From: Desulfatibacillum alkenivorans DSM 16219
GTDB taxonomy: Bacteria > Desulfobacterota > Desulfobacteria > Desulfobacterales > Desulfatibacillaceae
Reading direction: 5' to 3'
Assembly: GCF_900142135.1 (NCBI RefSeq)
Contig: NZ_FQZU01000021.1
Location: 1-64,000 of the forward strand
DNA: 64,000 bases
Position numbers and translations under genes: made by a program. The notes beneath the pieces were generated by a model that was given only the letters and a program-made list of their open reading frames with translations, did no database searches and was not told the origin of the DNA. Positions 42,178 through 51,387 of the stretch are shown here, piece by piece. The stretch's first letter is position 1; each line of letters opens with the position of its first letter.

Positions 42178-42813
42178 TTAATACTTACCCGCCCCTTTGC
42201 ACCATTCCGCCAAAGTGCATTCTCCGCATTTGGGTTTTCTGGCCGTGCAAACCGCTCTTCCATGATAAATCAGGTGCAGGGAGAAATCGATCCACGACTC
42301 TTTGGGCAGGAGCTTCATAAGGTCGAACTCTATCTTGACCGGGTCCTTGAACTTGGTGAAGCCCAGCCTTTGGGAAATCCGCTGAACATGGGTGTCCACC
42401 ACAATGCCCGGAATTTCAAAGGCGGCGTTTAAAACCACGTTAGCGGTTTTTCGCCCCACCCCCGGCAGGGCCAGCAGGGATTCCATGTCCCGGGGAACCA
42501 CGCCGCCGTGCTTTTCCATGAGTGCGGCGGCGCATTCCTTGACCCGCTTGGCCTTGGTATGAAAAAATCCGGTAGCATGAATCAGCTCCTCAAGCTCTTT
42601 GAGGGGCAGCTCCATGATTTCCTCGGGCGTAGACGCGCGGGCGAACAGGGCGGGCGTAACGGAATTCACCTGTTTATCCGTACATTGGGCTGACAACATG
42701 GTTGCGATCAGCAATTGAAAAGGGCTGTTGTGCTCCAACTGGGTCTTGACAGCAGGGTAAGCCTTTTGTAGACCTTCGAGAATTTTTTTGACGTTCTTTT
42801 TATTGCCTGGCAT
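42178..42813 (-). CDS. nth: Endonuclease III (DNA glycosylase/AP lyase)
   Basis: The 211 residues show the helix-hairpin-helix LPGVGRKTANVVL with the catalytic lysine, the catalytic aspartate in VVDTHVQRIS, and the iron-sulfur ligands in the order Cys-x6-Cys-x2-Cys-x5-Cys (CTARKPKC, CGEC, CTLAEWC). It excises oxidised pyrimidines in base-excision repair. Length and motifs are standard. It is transcribed alone, away from the PP-loop gene that begins 86 bases beyond its start. Confidence 0.96.
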   Translation of the reverse strand: MPGNKKNVKKILEGLQKAYPAVKTQLEHNSPFQLLIATMLSAQCTDKQVNSVTPALFARASTPEEIMELPLKELEELIHATGFFHTKAKRVKECAAALMEKHGGVVPRDMESLLALPGVGRKTANVVLNAAFEIPGIVVDTHVQRISQRLGFTKFKDPVKIEFDLMKLLPKESWIDFSLHLIYHGRAVCTARKPKCGECTLAEWCKGAGKY

Positions 42814-42899
42814 GGAATGTCCTTTGTCTTTTTAGTTTTAATACTCTTTATCATTTTTTCAGCAGGGGTCAAGCCTTGCCTGCGCAGCCGGAGATGTGA

Positions 42900-43895
42900 A
42901 TGGAAGAACCCGCAAAAAAACTTTCAGCATTAGGCCTCAGTTCCGGAGGCCTGGACAGCATTCTTTCCGCCCTTGTTCTAAAGGACCAGGGGATTGAGGT
43001 GTCGTGGATCAGCTTTGAAACCCCTTTCTTTTCAGCGGAAAACGCCCGAAAGGCGTCCGCTTTCACGGGCATTCCCCTGATAACCAGATACATTCTCGAC
43101 GATTACCTGGAAATGCTGCTGAATCCTCCCGCGGGTTACGGAAAAAACATGAACCCCTGCATGGACTGCCACGCACTCATGTTCCGCCTGGCCCATCAGG
43201 TGATGCAGGAAATCGGGGCCGACTTTTTATTCTCGGGCGAAGTGCTGGGGCAGCGGCCCAAAAGCCAGACCCAAAACGCGCTCAACTATGTGAACAAGCA
43301 CTCCGGCGCGCCCGGCTACATCCTGAGGCCTTTGTCGGCCAAAAAACTGACTCCCACCATCCTGGAGAACCAGGGTTTGATAGACAGGGAGCGGCTTCTG
43401 GATTTGAACGGCAGAAGCCGCAAGCCCCAGATGGCCCTGGCGGAGAAATACGGCATTAAGGAGTATCCTGCTCCGGCCGGAGGCTGCCTGCTCACGGACA
43501 AGGGCTTTTCGGACCGGCTGCGTGACTTGTTCGCCTATCAGAAATCCTACGCCGCCAGGGATTTTGAGTTATTGAAGTACGGAAGGCATTTTCGCCTTTC
43601 CGAGACCGTCAAGGCGATTGTGGGCAGAAACCGTTCGGATAACGAGCAGATAAGCGCCCACATCAAAGAGGATGAGGACATCATCATCAAAATGGCGGGC
43701 ATTCCCGGCCCCAGCGTAATCCTTCCCCACGGGGCCGGCGAGCAGGCCGTCCGTCTCGCCGCCCAGCTTTGCGGCGCATACAGCAAGGCCAAAGAGGGTG
43801 GGACGGCCGGGGTATCCATCCTGGCCGGGGGCTCCAAACAAGTTATCCAGGTGGAGGTTCCGGAAAAGGAAATCTTCTACAATTCTATTCTTTAG
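42900..43895 (+). CDS. PP-loop ATPase resembling tRNA thiolases (ThiI/MnmA-like)
   Basis: The 331 residues begin with the PP-loop ALGLSSGGLDSILSALVL, which binds ATP in N-type pyrophosphatase proteins, and contain NPCMDCHALMFRLA and a further Cys in PAPAGGCLL, arranged as in tRNA sulfur-transferases. A C-terminal domain of about 120 residues follows that I do not recognise. A role in tRNA 2-/4-thiolation is likely from the family, but the exact position modified is not certain. The last 11 bases overlap rlmN, which converges on it. Confidence 0.7.
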   Translation: MEEPAKKLSALGLSSGGLDSILSALVLKDQGIEVSWISFETPFFSAENARKASAFTGIPLITRYILDDYLEMLLNPPAGYGKNMNPCMDCHALMFRLAHQVMQEIGADFLFSGEVLGQRPKSQTQNALNYVNKHSGAPGYILRPLSAKKLTPTILENQGLIDRERLLDLNGRSRKPQMALAEKYGIKEYPAPAGGCLLTDKGFSDRLRDLFAYQKSYAARDFELLKYGRHFRLSETVKAIVGRNRSDNEQISAHIKEDEDIIIKMAGIPGPSVILPHGAGEQAVRLAAQLCGAYSKAKEGGTAGVSILAGGSKQVIQVEVPEKEIFYNSIL

Positions 43896-44964
43896 TTTTA
43901 GGCGCGCATGCGTCATTCCGGGCTTCGTTGGCCGCCTTCAATTGTCCGCAGGCGGCCTTGATATCCAAGCCTTTGCTGTGCCGCACAATCACCGTGTAAT
44001 TCTTGTCCATAAGCACCTTATAAAAGGCGTCCACCGCTTCGGGGTCCGGCCTTTCAAAAGGGCTGCTCTCGTGGGGGTTGTAAGGGATCAGGTTGATCTT
44101 GCATGGCTGGTGCGCCAGGAGTTTTCCCAGTTTTCTGGCATGGGCCGGAGAGTCGTTGACGCCTTTTAGCAGCACGTACTCGAAAGTCACCCTCCTGCCC
44201 GGCCGCAGGGGAAAATCCTTGCAGGCCCGGAGCAGCTCCTCAATGGGGTATTTTTTGTTCACGGGCATGATTTGGTCCCGGATTTCGTTGTCCGGCGCGT
44301 TCAAAGACACCGCCAGCTTCACCCGGGTATCCCTGCCCACGGCGGCCATTTTAGGGACCAGGCCCACGGTGGAAATGGTCACCCTCCTGCCGGAGAAGCG
44401 CAGGCCCCAGTCATTGTCCGTGATGATATCCATGGCCTGCTTGACGTTGTCCCAATTGGCCAGGGGTTCGCCCATACCCATAAAAACCAGGTTGCGCAAA
44501 TGCTCCGGGTCCTCCATGGTCGCCTGCACGTCCCGAATCTGGGAAATGATTTCGTTGGCCTTAAGGCTGCGGGTCAGGCCCATGGACGCCGTGCAGCAGA
44601 ACTTGCACCCCATGGCGCAACCCACCTGGGTGGACACGCACAGGGTGTGGTGCCCTTTTTCCGGGATAAGCACGGTTTCGATGCTGGCCCCGTCCGCGCA
44701 CTGGAAAAGAAACTTGCGCGATCCGTCGGAGGAGTCCTGGGTTTGCAGGATTTTCAAACGGCCGATGGTAAAATGACCGGATAAAAGCTGGCGATGCCTT
44801 TTGGCCAGATTGGTCATGACCTCAAAGGAATCGGCCTGCCGTTGATAAACCCATTGAAGAATCTGGAAGGCCCGGTACGGCTTGAGCTTATGAACGGCCA
44901 GCCACCGGACCAGCTCTTCATGGGTGCAGGATATAATATCAGTTTGATCTGAGGAATTTTCCAT
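43885..44964 (-). CDS. rlmN: Dual-specificity 23S rRNA/tRNA (adenine-C2) methyltransferase RlmN
   Basis: This 359-residue radical-SAM enzyme has its cluster cysteines in CAMGCKFCCTA (Cys-x3-Cys-x2-Cys), GMGEPLANWDNV, and a C-terminal Cys in IKAACGQLKA, needed for the methyl-transfer mechanism. It methylates A2503 in 23S rRNA and A37 in several tRNAs. N-terminal helix-hairpin region (ELVRWLAVHKLKPYRAFQILQW) is standard. Its 3' end overlaps the PP-loop gene by 11 bases in convergent orientation. Confidence 0.96.
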   Translation of the reverse strand: MENSSDQTDIISCTHEELVRWLAVHKLKPYRAFQILQWVYQRQADSFEVMTNLAKRHRQLLSGHFTIGRLKILQTQDSSDGSRKFLFQCADGASIETVLIPEKGHHTLCVSTQVGCAMGCKFCCTASMGLTRSLKANEIISQIRDVQATMEDPEHLRNLVFMGMGEPLANWDNVKQAMDIITDNDWGLRFSGRRVTISTVGLVPKMAAVGRDTRVKLAVSLNAPDNEIRDQIMPVNKKYPIEELLRACKDFPLRPGRRVTFEYVLLKGVNDSPAHARKLGKLLAHQPCKINLIPYNPHESSPFERPDPEAVDAFYKVLMDKNYTVIVRHSKGLDIKAACGQLKAANEARNDACAPKTKE

Positions 44965-45104
44965 GTTATAGTTTTCTTCTAACTCTGCAAGCTGGGAGTT
45001 TACCCCCCGTTGGGGCGGCTCTTTTCCTTGCAGATAAAGGTTTTAATATAAAAACGACTGGTTAGGAGGAAAAGACATCCTTTTTCCCGAATCGTTGTTT
45101 TGGC

Positions 45105-45133
45105 TTGACATATCACCTTTATGAGATTATTTT
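45105..45133 (+). promoter_or_regulatory. Sigma-70-type promoter for the ffh operon
   Basis: TTGACA (45105-45110), 17-base spacer and TATTTT (45128-45133). It lies about 70 bases before ffh and is the best canonical promoter in the window. Confidence 0.75.
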
Positions 45134-45200
45134 CAACGTTTTCTTTGGGTGACCTCCGGACAGGAGCGCCCACTCCTTATTTTGGGAGAAGGAAAAAGGG

Positions 45201-46529
45201 ATGTTTGAAAGTCTTAGCGATAGATTAGGCTCAGTATTCAAAAAGCTGAAAGGCCAAGGAAAACTGAGCGAAAAAAATATTCAGGACGGCCTGAAGGAAG
45301 TCAGACTGGCCCTCCTGGAGGCGGACGTTCACTACAAGGTCGTCAAAACCCTTATCGCCGCCATCAAAGAGCGGGCCGTGGGCCAGGAGGTGTTGGAAAG
45401 CCTCACGCCCGGCCAGCAGGTGGTGAAGATCGTCAACGAAGAGCTGACGAATCTCATGGGCGGCGCCAATGAGGAGATCAACCTCAGCGGCGGGCATCCG
45501 GCAAGCATCATGCTTGTGGGTTTGCAGGGTTCCGGTAAGACCACCACGGCCGGCAAGCTGGCTGTGTATCTCAGAGGACAGGGGCGCAAGCCCTATTTGG
45601 TCCCGGTGGACGTCTATCGCCCGGCGGCCATTGAGCAGTTGACGAAAATCGGCAAGGAGTTGTCCATTCCGGTTTATCCTTCGGATACGGAAACCAAGCC
45701 GGAAAAAATAGCGGAGCTCGCCAGAATCAAGTGCGCCCAGGAAGGCTGCGACACGATGATTCTGGATACCGCCGGCCGCCTGCACATAGACGACGAGTTG
45801 ATGGCGGAGCTTGGGCGCATCAAGGCAACGACGCCCCCTTCGGACATCCTGCTGGTGGCGGACGCCATGACCGGGCAGGACGCGGTGAACATGGCCAAGG
45901 CGTTTAACGACGCCATGGACGTGGGCGGCGTCATCCTGACCAAAATGGACGGCGACGCCAGGGGCGGCGCGGCATTGTCCATCCGGTCCATTACGGGCAA
46001 GCCCATCAAGTTCATAGGGACCGGAGAAAAGTCCAACGCCTTTGAGGCTTTTCATCCCAACAGGATGGCCAGCCGCATCCTGGGCATGGGGGACGTTATG
46101 ACCCTCATCGAAAAAGCCCAGGACGCCGTGGACGTGAAAAAGGCGGCCGAACTGGAGAAAAAGCTCCGGAAAAGCCAGTTCACCCTGGAGGATTTCAAGG
46201 ACCAGATGGTGCAGGTCCGCAAGATGGGATCCCTGGAAGACATCCTTTCCATGATTCCCGGGATGGGCAAAAGCAAGCATTTGAAGCAGCTCAAGGGCAG
46301 CGACAAGGAGATGATCAAGATAGAGGCTATCATCAACTCCATGACCCTTGAAGAACGAAGAAACCACAGCATCATCAACGGCAGCCGGAGGAAGCGCATA
46401 GCCAAAGGCAGCGGCACTACGGTGACCGATGTCAATCAGCTATTGAAAAACTACACTCAGGTCATGAAGATGATGAAAAAAATAAACAAAGGCGGCATGA
46501 AAAAAATGGGCCGCATGCTCGGCTTATAA
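45201..46529 (+). CDS. ffh: Signal recognition particle protein Ffh (SRP54)
   Basis: The 442-residue protein has the N-terminal helical bundle, the GTPase with G1 GLQGSGKTTTAGKLA, DTAGRLHID (G3) and TKMDGDARGGAAL (G4 and after), and a C-terminal Met-rich M domain (MVQVRKMGSLEDILSMIPGM; MKMMKKINKGGMKKMG) that binds 4.5S RNA and signal peptides. It delivers nascent membrane proteins to FtsY. It is the first gene of a translation-related run; rpsP starts 20 bases after its stop. Confidence 0.97.
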   Translation: MFESLSDRLGSVFKKLKGQGKLSEKNIQDGLKEVRLALLEADVHYKVVKTLIAAIKERAVGQEVLESLTPGQQVVKIVNEELTNLMGGANEEINLSGGHPASIMLVGLQGSGKTTTAGKLAVYLRGQGRKPYLVPVDVYRPAAIEQLTKIGKELSIPVYPSDTETKPEKIAELARIKCAQEGCDTMILDTAGRLHIDDELMAELGRIKATTPPSDILLVADAMTGQDAVNMAKAFNDAMDVGGVILTKMDGDARGGAALSIRSITGKPIKFIGTGEKSNAFEAFHPNRMASRILGMGDVMTLIEKAQDAVDVKKAAELEKKLRKSQFTLEDFKDQMVQVRKMGSLEDILSMIPGMGKSKHLKQLKGSDKEMIKIEAIINSMTLEERRNHSIINGSRRKRIAKGSGTTVTDVNQLLKNYTQVMKMMKKINKGGMKKMGRMLGL

Positions 46530-46549
46530 CTTAAGGAGAGATAACAGAA

Positions 46550-46813
46550 ATGGCAGTTAAAATTCGTTTGGCAAGGCACGGCGCCAAAAAACGTCCTTTT
46601 TACCGCATCGTTGTGACGGACAGCGAAAGCCCCCGCGACGGCAGGTTTATTGAAATCGTGGGAACTTACAATCCCGTGGCTGAGCCCGCACAGATCGAAC
46701 TGAAGGACGAACGCATTAAGCATTGGATGGAAAGCGGTGCCCTGCCCACCCACACGGTGCGCAACATCTTGAAGAACCAGGGTTTTTATTCCGAAGCCCC
46801 CCAGGAAGCTTAA
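46550..46813 (+). CDS. rpsP: Ribosomal protein S16
   Basis: This 87-residue protein starts [22 protein letters not shown], which is diagnostic for bS16, and continues with [11 protein letters not shown] and a Trp-containing C-terminal helix. It binds 16S rRNA early in small-subunit assembly. A ribosome binding site AAGGAGAG precedes it. It is followed by khpA, rimM and trmD, the order also found in many other bacteria. Confidence 0.98.
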   Translation: MAVKIRLARHGAKKRPFYRIVVTDSESPRDGRFIEIVGTYNPVAEPAQIELKDERIKHWMESGALPTHTVRNILKNQGFYSEAPQEA

Positions 46814-46929
46814 TCAGGCTCTGGGTTTTGCAGCACGATGTCTAATGTTCGCACTTGTATCTGACTCTGATTCTTCCGCGGAAAATGGGTTGGTCTCCGC
46901 GGCCATGGGCCCCATAAGGAGATTGAGCG

Positions 46930-47160
46930 ATGAAAGAACTGATCAAGTACGTAGCTGAAGCTCTCGTTGACTATCCTGAGAAGGTAGAAGTTTCGGAGGT
47001 GGAGGGGGAACAGACATCTGTCATAGAGCTCAAGGTGGCCAAAGAGGACCTTGGGAAAGTCATTGGAAAGCAGGGGCGCACGGCCCGGGCAATGCGCACG
47101 ATCTTAAGCGCAGCGTCCGCCAAGGTCAAAAAACGCTCCGTGCTGGAAATTATTGAATAG
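46930..47160 (+). CDS. khpA: KH-domain RNA-binding protein (KhpA-type)
   Basis: This 76-residue protein is a single KH domain with the [18 protein letters not shown] loop (GxxG motif in GKQG). It matches the YlqC/KhpA proteins found between rpsP and rimM in many genomes. KhpA binds RNA and in several bacteria partners KhpB in controlling cell division and small RNAs. AAGGAG stands before the start. The gap to rimM is 5 bases. Confidence 0.92.
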   Translation: MKELIKYVAEALVDYPEKVEVSEVEGEQTSVIELKVAKEDLGKVIGKQGRTARAMRTILSAASAKVKKRSVLEIIE

Positions 47161-47165
47161 GGCCG

Positions 47166-47675
47166 ATGACTTCCAAGGATTTCGTTGAAGTAGGACAGGT
47201 GGCCGGTGTGCATGGCATCCGAGGCGCAGTATTATTGCGCTCATTCGCCGAGAATCCGGACATCTTCGCCAAAGGCGGAAAAATACTTGTAAAAGGCCCG
47301 GGAGAAAACCTTCAGGAGTTTATTCTGGAATCCTCCCGTCCCCACAAGGGGAAGCTGCTGGCCGAACTCCAGGGAGTATCGGACCGAAACGGCGCCGAGG
47401 CCTTAAAGGGCAGAATGATCCTGGTGCACAGGGACGCCCTGCCGGAACCGGAACCGGGAGAGTATTACTGGATCGACCTGATCGGCATGGAAGTGGCGGC
47501 CCCGGACGGCGCCAGGCTTGGCGTTCTGGATTCTATCATTGAAACGGGCGCCAACGACGTTTACGTGATCAAGGACGGCGAAAAGGAAATCCTGGCCCCG
47601 GCGCTTCCGTGGGTGGTTTTGTCCATAGACCTGGAGGCGGGCGTCATGACCATAGACCTGCCCGAAGGGTTGTGA
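47166..47675 (+). CDS. rimM: Ribosome maturation factor RimM
   Basis: The 169 residues contain the N-terminal RimM barrel (VGQVAGVHGIRGAVLLRSF) and the C-terminal PRC-barrel (YYWIDLIGMEVAAPDG; DVYVIKDGEKEILAPAL). It binds S19 and helps assemble the head of the 30S subunit. It sits between khpA and trmD; the trmD start is three bases after its stop. Confidence 0.96.
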   Translation: MTSKDFVEVGQVAGVHGIRGAVLLRSFAENPDIFAKGGKILVKGPGENLQEFILESSRPHKGKLLAELQGVSDRNGAEALKGRMILVHRDALPEPEPGEYYWIDLIGMEVAAPDGARLGVLDSIIETGANDVYVIKDGEKEILAPALPWVVLSIDLEAGVMTIDLPEGL

Positions 47676-47677
47676 TT

Positions 47678-48466
47678 GTGAATTTTGTTGTTCTCACCCT
47701 GTTTCCCCTCATGTTTCCGGCCTTTGCCGGACATGGCATCGTTCGGCGAGCGGTGGAGCAGGGTCTTGTGGATATAGAGGCCCTTAACATCAGGGACTTT
47801 GCCGAAGGCAGGCACTCCACGACGGACGACAGGCCTTACGGCGGGGGCAACGGCATGGTGCTAAAGCCTGAACCTCTCGCCAAAGCCATAAGGGCCGCCA
47901 AGGAAGTCCACACGGACGCCAAGGTGGTTTTCCTCGGACCGCGGGGCAGGCTGTTTGATCAGGAAAAGGCGGCCAGGCTGGCCGGGGAAAAAGACATAAT
48001 CATGGTTTGCGGGCGCTATGAAGGCATTGACGAGCGCATAGCAGCCACCCTGATAGACGAGGAGATCTCCATAGGGGATTATATCCTGTCAGGCGGCGAA
48101 ACGGCAGCCATGGTGGTCATGGACGCCATAATCCGGCTGATTCCAGGAGCCTTGGGAAACGAAAGCTCTGCGGAGCAGGAGTCTTTTTCCAATCAGCTTT
48201 TGGAGCATTCGCATTTTACGCGGCCTCCGGTGTTCGAAGGCATGGAAACGCCGGAAATTCTCCTTTCCGGAGACCATGGCAAGATAGACCAATGGAGAAC
48301 CAGAGCCAGCTTATTGTACACCCTGGCCAATCGGCCCGACCTGTTGGAAGGCCGGGAGTTCTCCAAGGAAGAAATAACCATTTTGGAGAATTGGGGCAGG
48401 CAAATTGCCGACATCATCAGGACCCAGGGTTTACATGGCCCTGATGCATTATCCCGTAACCGATAA
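47678..48466 (+). CDS. trmD: tRNA (guanine-N1-)-methyltransferase TrmD
   Basis: This 262-residue SPOUT-class enzyme starts at GTG 47678, giving VVLTLFPLMFPAF, the usual N-terminus; the frame is open further upstream but lies in rimM. Conserved parts include DDRPYGGGNGMVLKPEP and the knot with GRYEGIDERI and SIGDYILSGGE. It methylates G37 of tRNAs to prevent frameshifting. It overlaps the next methyltransferase gene by 32 bases. Confidence 0.96.
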   Translation: MNFVVLTLFPLMFPAFAGHGIVRRAVEQGLVDIEALNIRDFAEGRHSTTDDRPYGGGNGMVLKPEPLAKAIRAAKEVHTDAKVVFLGPRGRLFDQEKAARLAGEKDIIMVCGRYEGIDERIAATLIDEEISIGDYILSGGETAAMVVMDAIIRLIPGALGNESSAEQESFSNQLLEHSHFTRPPVFEGMETPEILLSGDHGKIDQWRTRASLLYTLANRPDLLEGREFSKEEITILENWGRQIADIIRTQGLHGPDALSRNR

Positions 48467-48974
48467 AAACGGGCAGGTTATCCACTCGGCGGTGACCAAC
48501 CTGGACCTGCATGACATGGCCAGGGCCTCCAGAACTTTTGGAGTGGACCGTTTTTATGTGGTGACGCCCCTGGAAGACCAAAAATCCCTTGCCCAAAAAA
48601 TAATTGGGCACTGGGTGACCGGGGCTGGCAGCGAGTACAACCCCAAACGCAAGCAGGCTCTGTCCCTGATCCGCATTGCGGACTCGCTGGAGGATGCGGC
48701 CCGGGAGATTGAACAAGAGACTGGCGAAAGGCCGGAAATCGTGGTAACAGACGCCAGGCCTCAAGCCCGGAGCATGGGTTATGCGGATTTTCGCAGCCGG
48801 ATGGAGTTGGGCAAGCCCTTTATTCTGGTTTTCGGAACCGCTTGGGGCATGACAAAAGAGTTTATAGAAGCGGCGGACATCGTCCTGGATCCCATTTCGG
48901 GCCCCACGGACTATAATCACTTATCCGTAAGATCGGCCGCTTCCATCATATTGGACAGACTATTGGGCCGCTAA
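48435..48974 (+). CDS. SPOUT-type RNA methyltransferase of the trmD operon
   Basis: This 179-residue protein fits the RNA methyltransferase family commonly found between trmD and rplS in deltaproteobacteria. It has ALMHYPVTDKNGQVIHSAVT, VDRFYVVTPLE and a C-terminal knot-like IVLDPISGPTDYNHLSVRSA. The fold should be a trefoil-knot SPOUT methyltransferase, but its RNA target is not known to me. I use the ATG at 48435; the upstream residues are inside trmD. The coding overlap suggests translational coupling. Confidence 0.8.
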   Translation: MALMHYPVTDKNGQVIHSAVTNLDLHDMARASRTFGVDRFYVVTPLEDQKSLAQKIIGHWVTGAGSEYNPKRKQALSLIRIADSLEDAAREIEQETGERPEIVVTDARPQARSMGYADFRSRMELGKPFILVFGTAWGMTKEFIEAADIVLDPISGPTDYNHLSVRSAASIILDRLLGR

Positions 48975-49001
48975 GCCCTAAACCAGAGTGATAACCCTTT
49001 A

Positions 49002-49022
49002 CCTCAGGCCGCAAGCCTGAGG
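49002..49022 (+). promoter_or_regulatory. Hairpin in the leader of rplS
   Basis: CCTCAGGC (49002-49009) pairs with GCCTGAGG (49015-49022) around CGCAA. It lies 33 bases before rplS and is followed by an AT stretch without a real T run. It may tune L19 expression or be an inefficient terminator. Confidence 0.35.
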
Positions 49023-49054
49023 ATATTATACGGCTATCAGGAGCACGACAACCA

Positions 49055-49399
49055 ATGGATGTAATCAAACAGATCGAACAAGAGCAAATGCGTTACGACC
49101 TGCCCCACTTTGAGGCGGGCGACACTGTCAACGTGCACGTTAGAATCATCGAAGGCACCAAAGAGCGCCTCCAGGCGTTCAAAGGCGTGGTTATCGCCAA
49201 GAAAAGCGGCACCACCAACGCCACCTTCACCGTGCGCAAAGTGTCTTACGGCGTGGGCGTAGAAAGGGTTTTCCATGCCCATTCTCCCAGCATCGACCAT
49301 GTGGAAGTGGTCAGCCGCGGCAAGGTCCGCAGGGCCAAGCTGTACTACCTGCGCAAACTTCGCGGCAAAGCTGCCAGAATCAAAGAAAAGCGCTTCTAG
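49055..49399 (+). CDS. rplS: Ribosomal protein L19
   Basis: The 114 residues match bL19: [44 protein letters not shown] and [20 protein letters not shown]. It lies at the 30S-50S interface. It keeps the usual company of trmD upstream and rnhB downstream. Confidence 0.98.
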   Translation: MDVIKQIEQEQMRYDLPHFEAGDTVNVHVRIIEGTKERLQAFKGVVIAKKSGTTNATFTVRKVSYGVGVERVFHAHSPSIDHVEVVSRGKVRRAKLYYLRKLRGKAARIKEKRF

Positions 49400-49539
49400 T
49401 TTTATGCAGGTCGCCGAAGGGCCGGTCGGAATTCCACCGCCGGCCCGGGCGGGTCTTTGTTTGGGAGAAATCGCGCGCAGGCATGCCCTATCGGGCGTTT
49501 TTTTGGTTAGCTACTTTTAATCTCCTGGATCGGGACGCC

Positions 49540-50157
49540 ATGAAAGACCCTTGGTCTTTTGAAAACGAGGCTCACAAGAAAGGCTACACTCGCGTTGCCG
49601 GAGTGGACGAAGCCGGACGTGGGCCCTTGGCCGGCCCGGTGGTTTCCGCCGCAGTGGTGTTGCCGGGCAACGCCGACCTCCCCGGGGTGGACGACTCCAA
49701 AAAACTGACTCCCAAAAAGCGCGACGCCTTGTTCGAAAGCATTTACGAACAGGCCATCGGCATAGGAATTGGCATCATTGATCCGGTTGAGATAGACCGG
49801 ATTAATATTCTCCAGGCCGCGCTGCTCAGCATGCTGGTCAGCGTGGAAAATCTGGAGCCGGCGCCGGACTATCTGCTCATTGACGGGCCTTTCGGCATCA
49901 AGAGTTTTTTGCCCCAAACCCCTATAAAACATGGGGATTCCCTCTCTATTTCCATTGCTGCAGCTTCTATTGTCGCCAAAGTTACCCGGGACAGGCTCAT
50001 GGAGCGCTATGACCAGGAGTTCCCAGCTTTCGGCTTTGCAAAGCATAAAGGCTACGGCACTAAAGCCCACAGGGAGGCCATCTCTCTTAACGGCCCCTGC
50101 TCCATCCACCGATTTTCCTTTCGAGGCGTGGGCGACTCGCCTTTGGAAGCCTCATGA
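49540..50157 (+). CDS. rnhB: Ribonuclease HII
   Basis: The 205 residues contain the RNase HII hallmark VAGVDEAGRGPLAGPVVSAA (Asp and Glu of the active site), DSKKLTPKKRDAL, and YLLIDGPFG and HKGYGTKAH later on. It cuts RNA at RNA-DNA junctions and removes misincorporated ribonucleotides. I prefer the ATG at 49540 over the upstream ATG at 49483, which would add a hydrophobic stretch not known in the family. It overlaps yraN by four bases. Confidence 0.95.
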   Translation: MKDPWSFENEAHKKGYTRVAGVDEAGRGPLAGPVVSAAVVLPGNADLPGVDDSKKLTPKKRDALFESIYEQAIGIGIGIIDPVEIDRINILQAALLSMLVSVENLEPAPDYLLIDGPFGIKSFLPQTPIKHGDSLSISIAAASIVAKVTRDRLMERYDQEFPAFGFAKHKGYGTKAHREAISLNGPCSIHRFSFRGVGDSPLEAS

Positions 50158-50525
50158 AGTCCGACCATAAAGCCCGCGGCAGCCGGGGCGAAGAACTGGC
50201 GGCCCTATTCCTGAAAAAGCAAGGCTACAAAATTCTGGAAACCAATTACCGTTGCGCCTTAGGGGAGATCGACATCATTGCCAGGCATAAAAAGGTATTG
50301 GCGTTTGTGGAGGTCAAAACCCGGACCAGTACGGCTTTCGGCCATCCCAAAAGCGCCGTCACGCCCAAAAAACAGCGCAAAATTTCCATGGTCGCCCTGG
50401 AGTATTTGAAAAGAAATCGAAAACTGGGCCAAGCGGCCCGGTTTGACGTGGTGTCCGTTTTATCCGACGGAGAAGATCCCAAAATTGAGATAATCCAAAA
50501 TGCCTTTGAACTCGCATACCCATAA
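50154..50525 (+). CDS. yraN: YraN-family (UPF0102) nuclease-like protein
   Basis: The 123 residues have SRGEELAALFLKKQGYKIL, then GEIDIIARHKKVLAFVEVKTR, which is a PD-(D/E)XK-type core (Asp, Glu-Val-Lys), and the conserved AVTPKKQRKI. The family is widespread and linked to Holliday junctions by structure, but its role is unsettled. It starts within the last codons of rnhB and overlaps the start of rsmI by 26 bases, so the three are co-translated. Confidence 0.92.
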   Translation: MKSDHKARGSRGEELAALFLKKQGYKILETNYRCALGEIDIIARHKKVLAFVEVKTRTSTAFGHPKSAVTPKKQRKISMVALEYLKRNRKLGQAARFDVVSVLSDGEDPKIEIIQNAFELAYP

Positions 50526-51366
50526 CTTGAATTCCGGAAAGCTGTACATTGTGTCCACTCCTATAGGCAACCTGGAGGATATCACCTACAGGGCCGTCAG
50601 AACCCTTGGAGAAGTGGACATTATTGCTGCAGAGGATACGCGACGGACGCTCAAACTGCTGAATCATTACAATATCAAAAAAAAACTGGTCGCCTGCCAT
50701 GAGCACAACGAGCAGGAAGCCGCCAAAGGCTTGATAGACCAAATGCTGCAGGGCCAGAATGTTGCTCTGGTCTCGGACGGCGGCGCCCCGCTGATTTCCG
50801 ACCCGGGATTTCGGCTGGTCTCCATGGCCGTGGAAAGCGGCCTGGAAGCGGTTCCCATACCCGGAGCTTGCGCCGCCATCGCCGGTTTATGCGGGGCCGG
50901 CCTGCCTACGGACCGCTTTATGTTCTGCGGATTTTTGCCCAAAAAGCAGGGAAAGCTAAGGGAAGCGCTGGAAAACGTCAAAGACGTCCAGGCCACCCTG
51001 ATTTTTTATGAGTCCCCCAAACGGGTTTTGAAAGTCATAGAGGGAATGACGCAAGTTCTAGGGGACAGGACGGCGGTTCTCGCCAGGGAAATCACCAAAA
51101 TCCATGAAGAATTTATACGCGGAACCCTTTCCGGGATAGCGGAGGAATTGAACTCCCGAGAAGGAGTTAAAGGCGAGTGCACGTTGATCGTGAGCGGGCC
51201 TGAAGCCCAAAATCCGGACCTGGGCTCCCTGGACGGCCTAATCAGAATGGAGGTCGCCAAAGGCCAGCTTTCGGCTTCTAAACTTTCGGCAAAACTAGCG
51301 AAACAATTTGGAATTGAGAAAAAAAAGGTGTATGCCATGATACTGGCTCTAAAAGATGCAAAGTAA
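50500..51366 (+). CDS. rsmI: 16S rRNA (cytidine-2'-O-)-methyltransferase RsmI
   Basis: The 288 residues begin, after about 14, with LYIVSTPIGNLEDITYRAV, and contain AAEDTRRT, VALVSDGGAPLISDPGFRLV and FEGFLP-type FCGFLPKKQGKL, as in the tetrapyrrole-methylase-fold RsmI. It methylates C1402 of 16S rRNA. The ATG at 50500 lies inside yraN; a later in-frame start is not seen before the conserved segment. Confidence 0.95.
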   Translation: MPLNSHTHNLNSGKLYIVSTPIGNLEDITYRAVRTLGEVDIIAAEDTRRTLKLLNHYNIKKKLVACHEHNEQEAAKGLIDQMLQGQNVALVSDGGAPLISDPGFRLVSMAVESGLEAVPIPGACAAIAGLCGAGLPTDRFMFCGFLPKKQGKLREALENVKDVQATLIFYESPKRVLKVIEGMTQVLGDRTAVLAREITKIHEEFIRGTLSGIAEELNSREGVKGECTLIVSGPEAQNPDLGSLDGLIRMEVAKGQLSASKLSAKLAKQFGIEKKKVYAMILALKDAK

Positions 51367-51387
51367 CTACGAACCAAGGAGAACGCA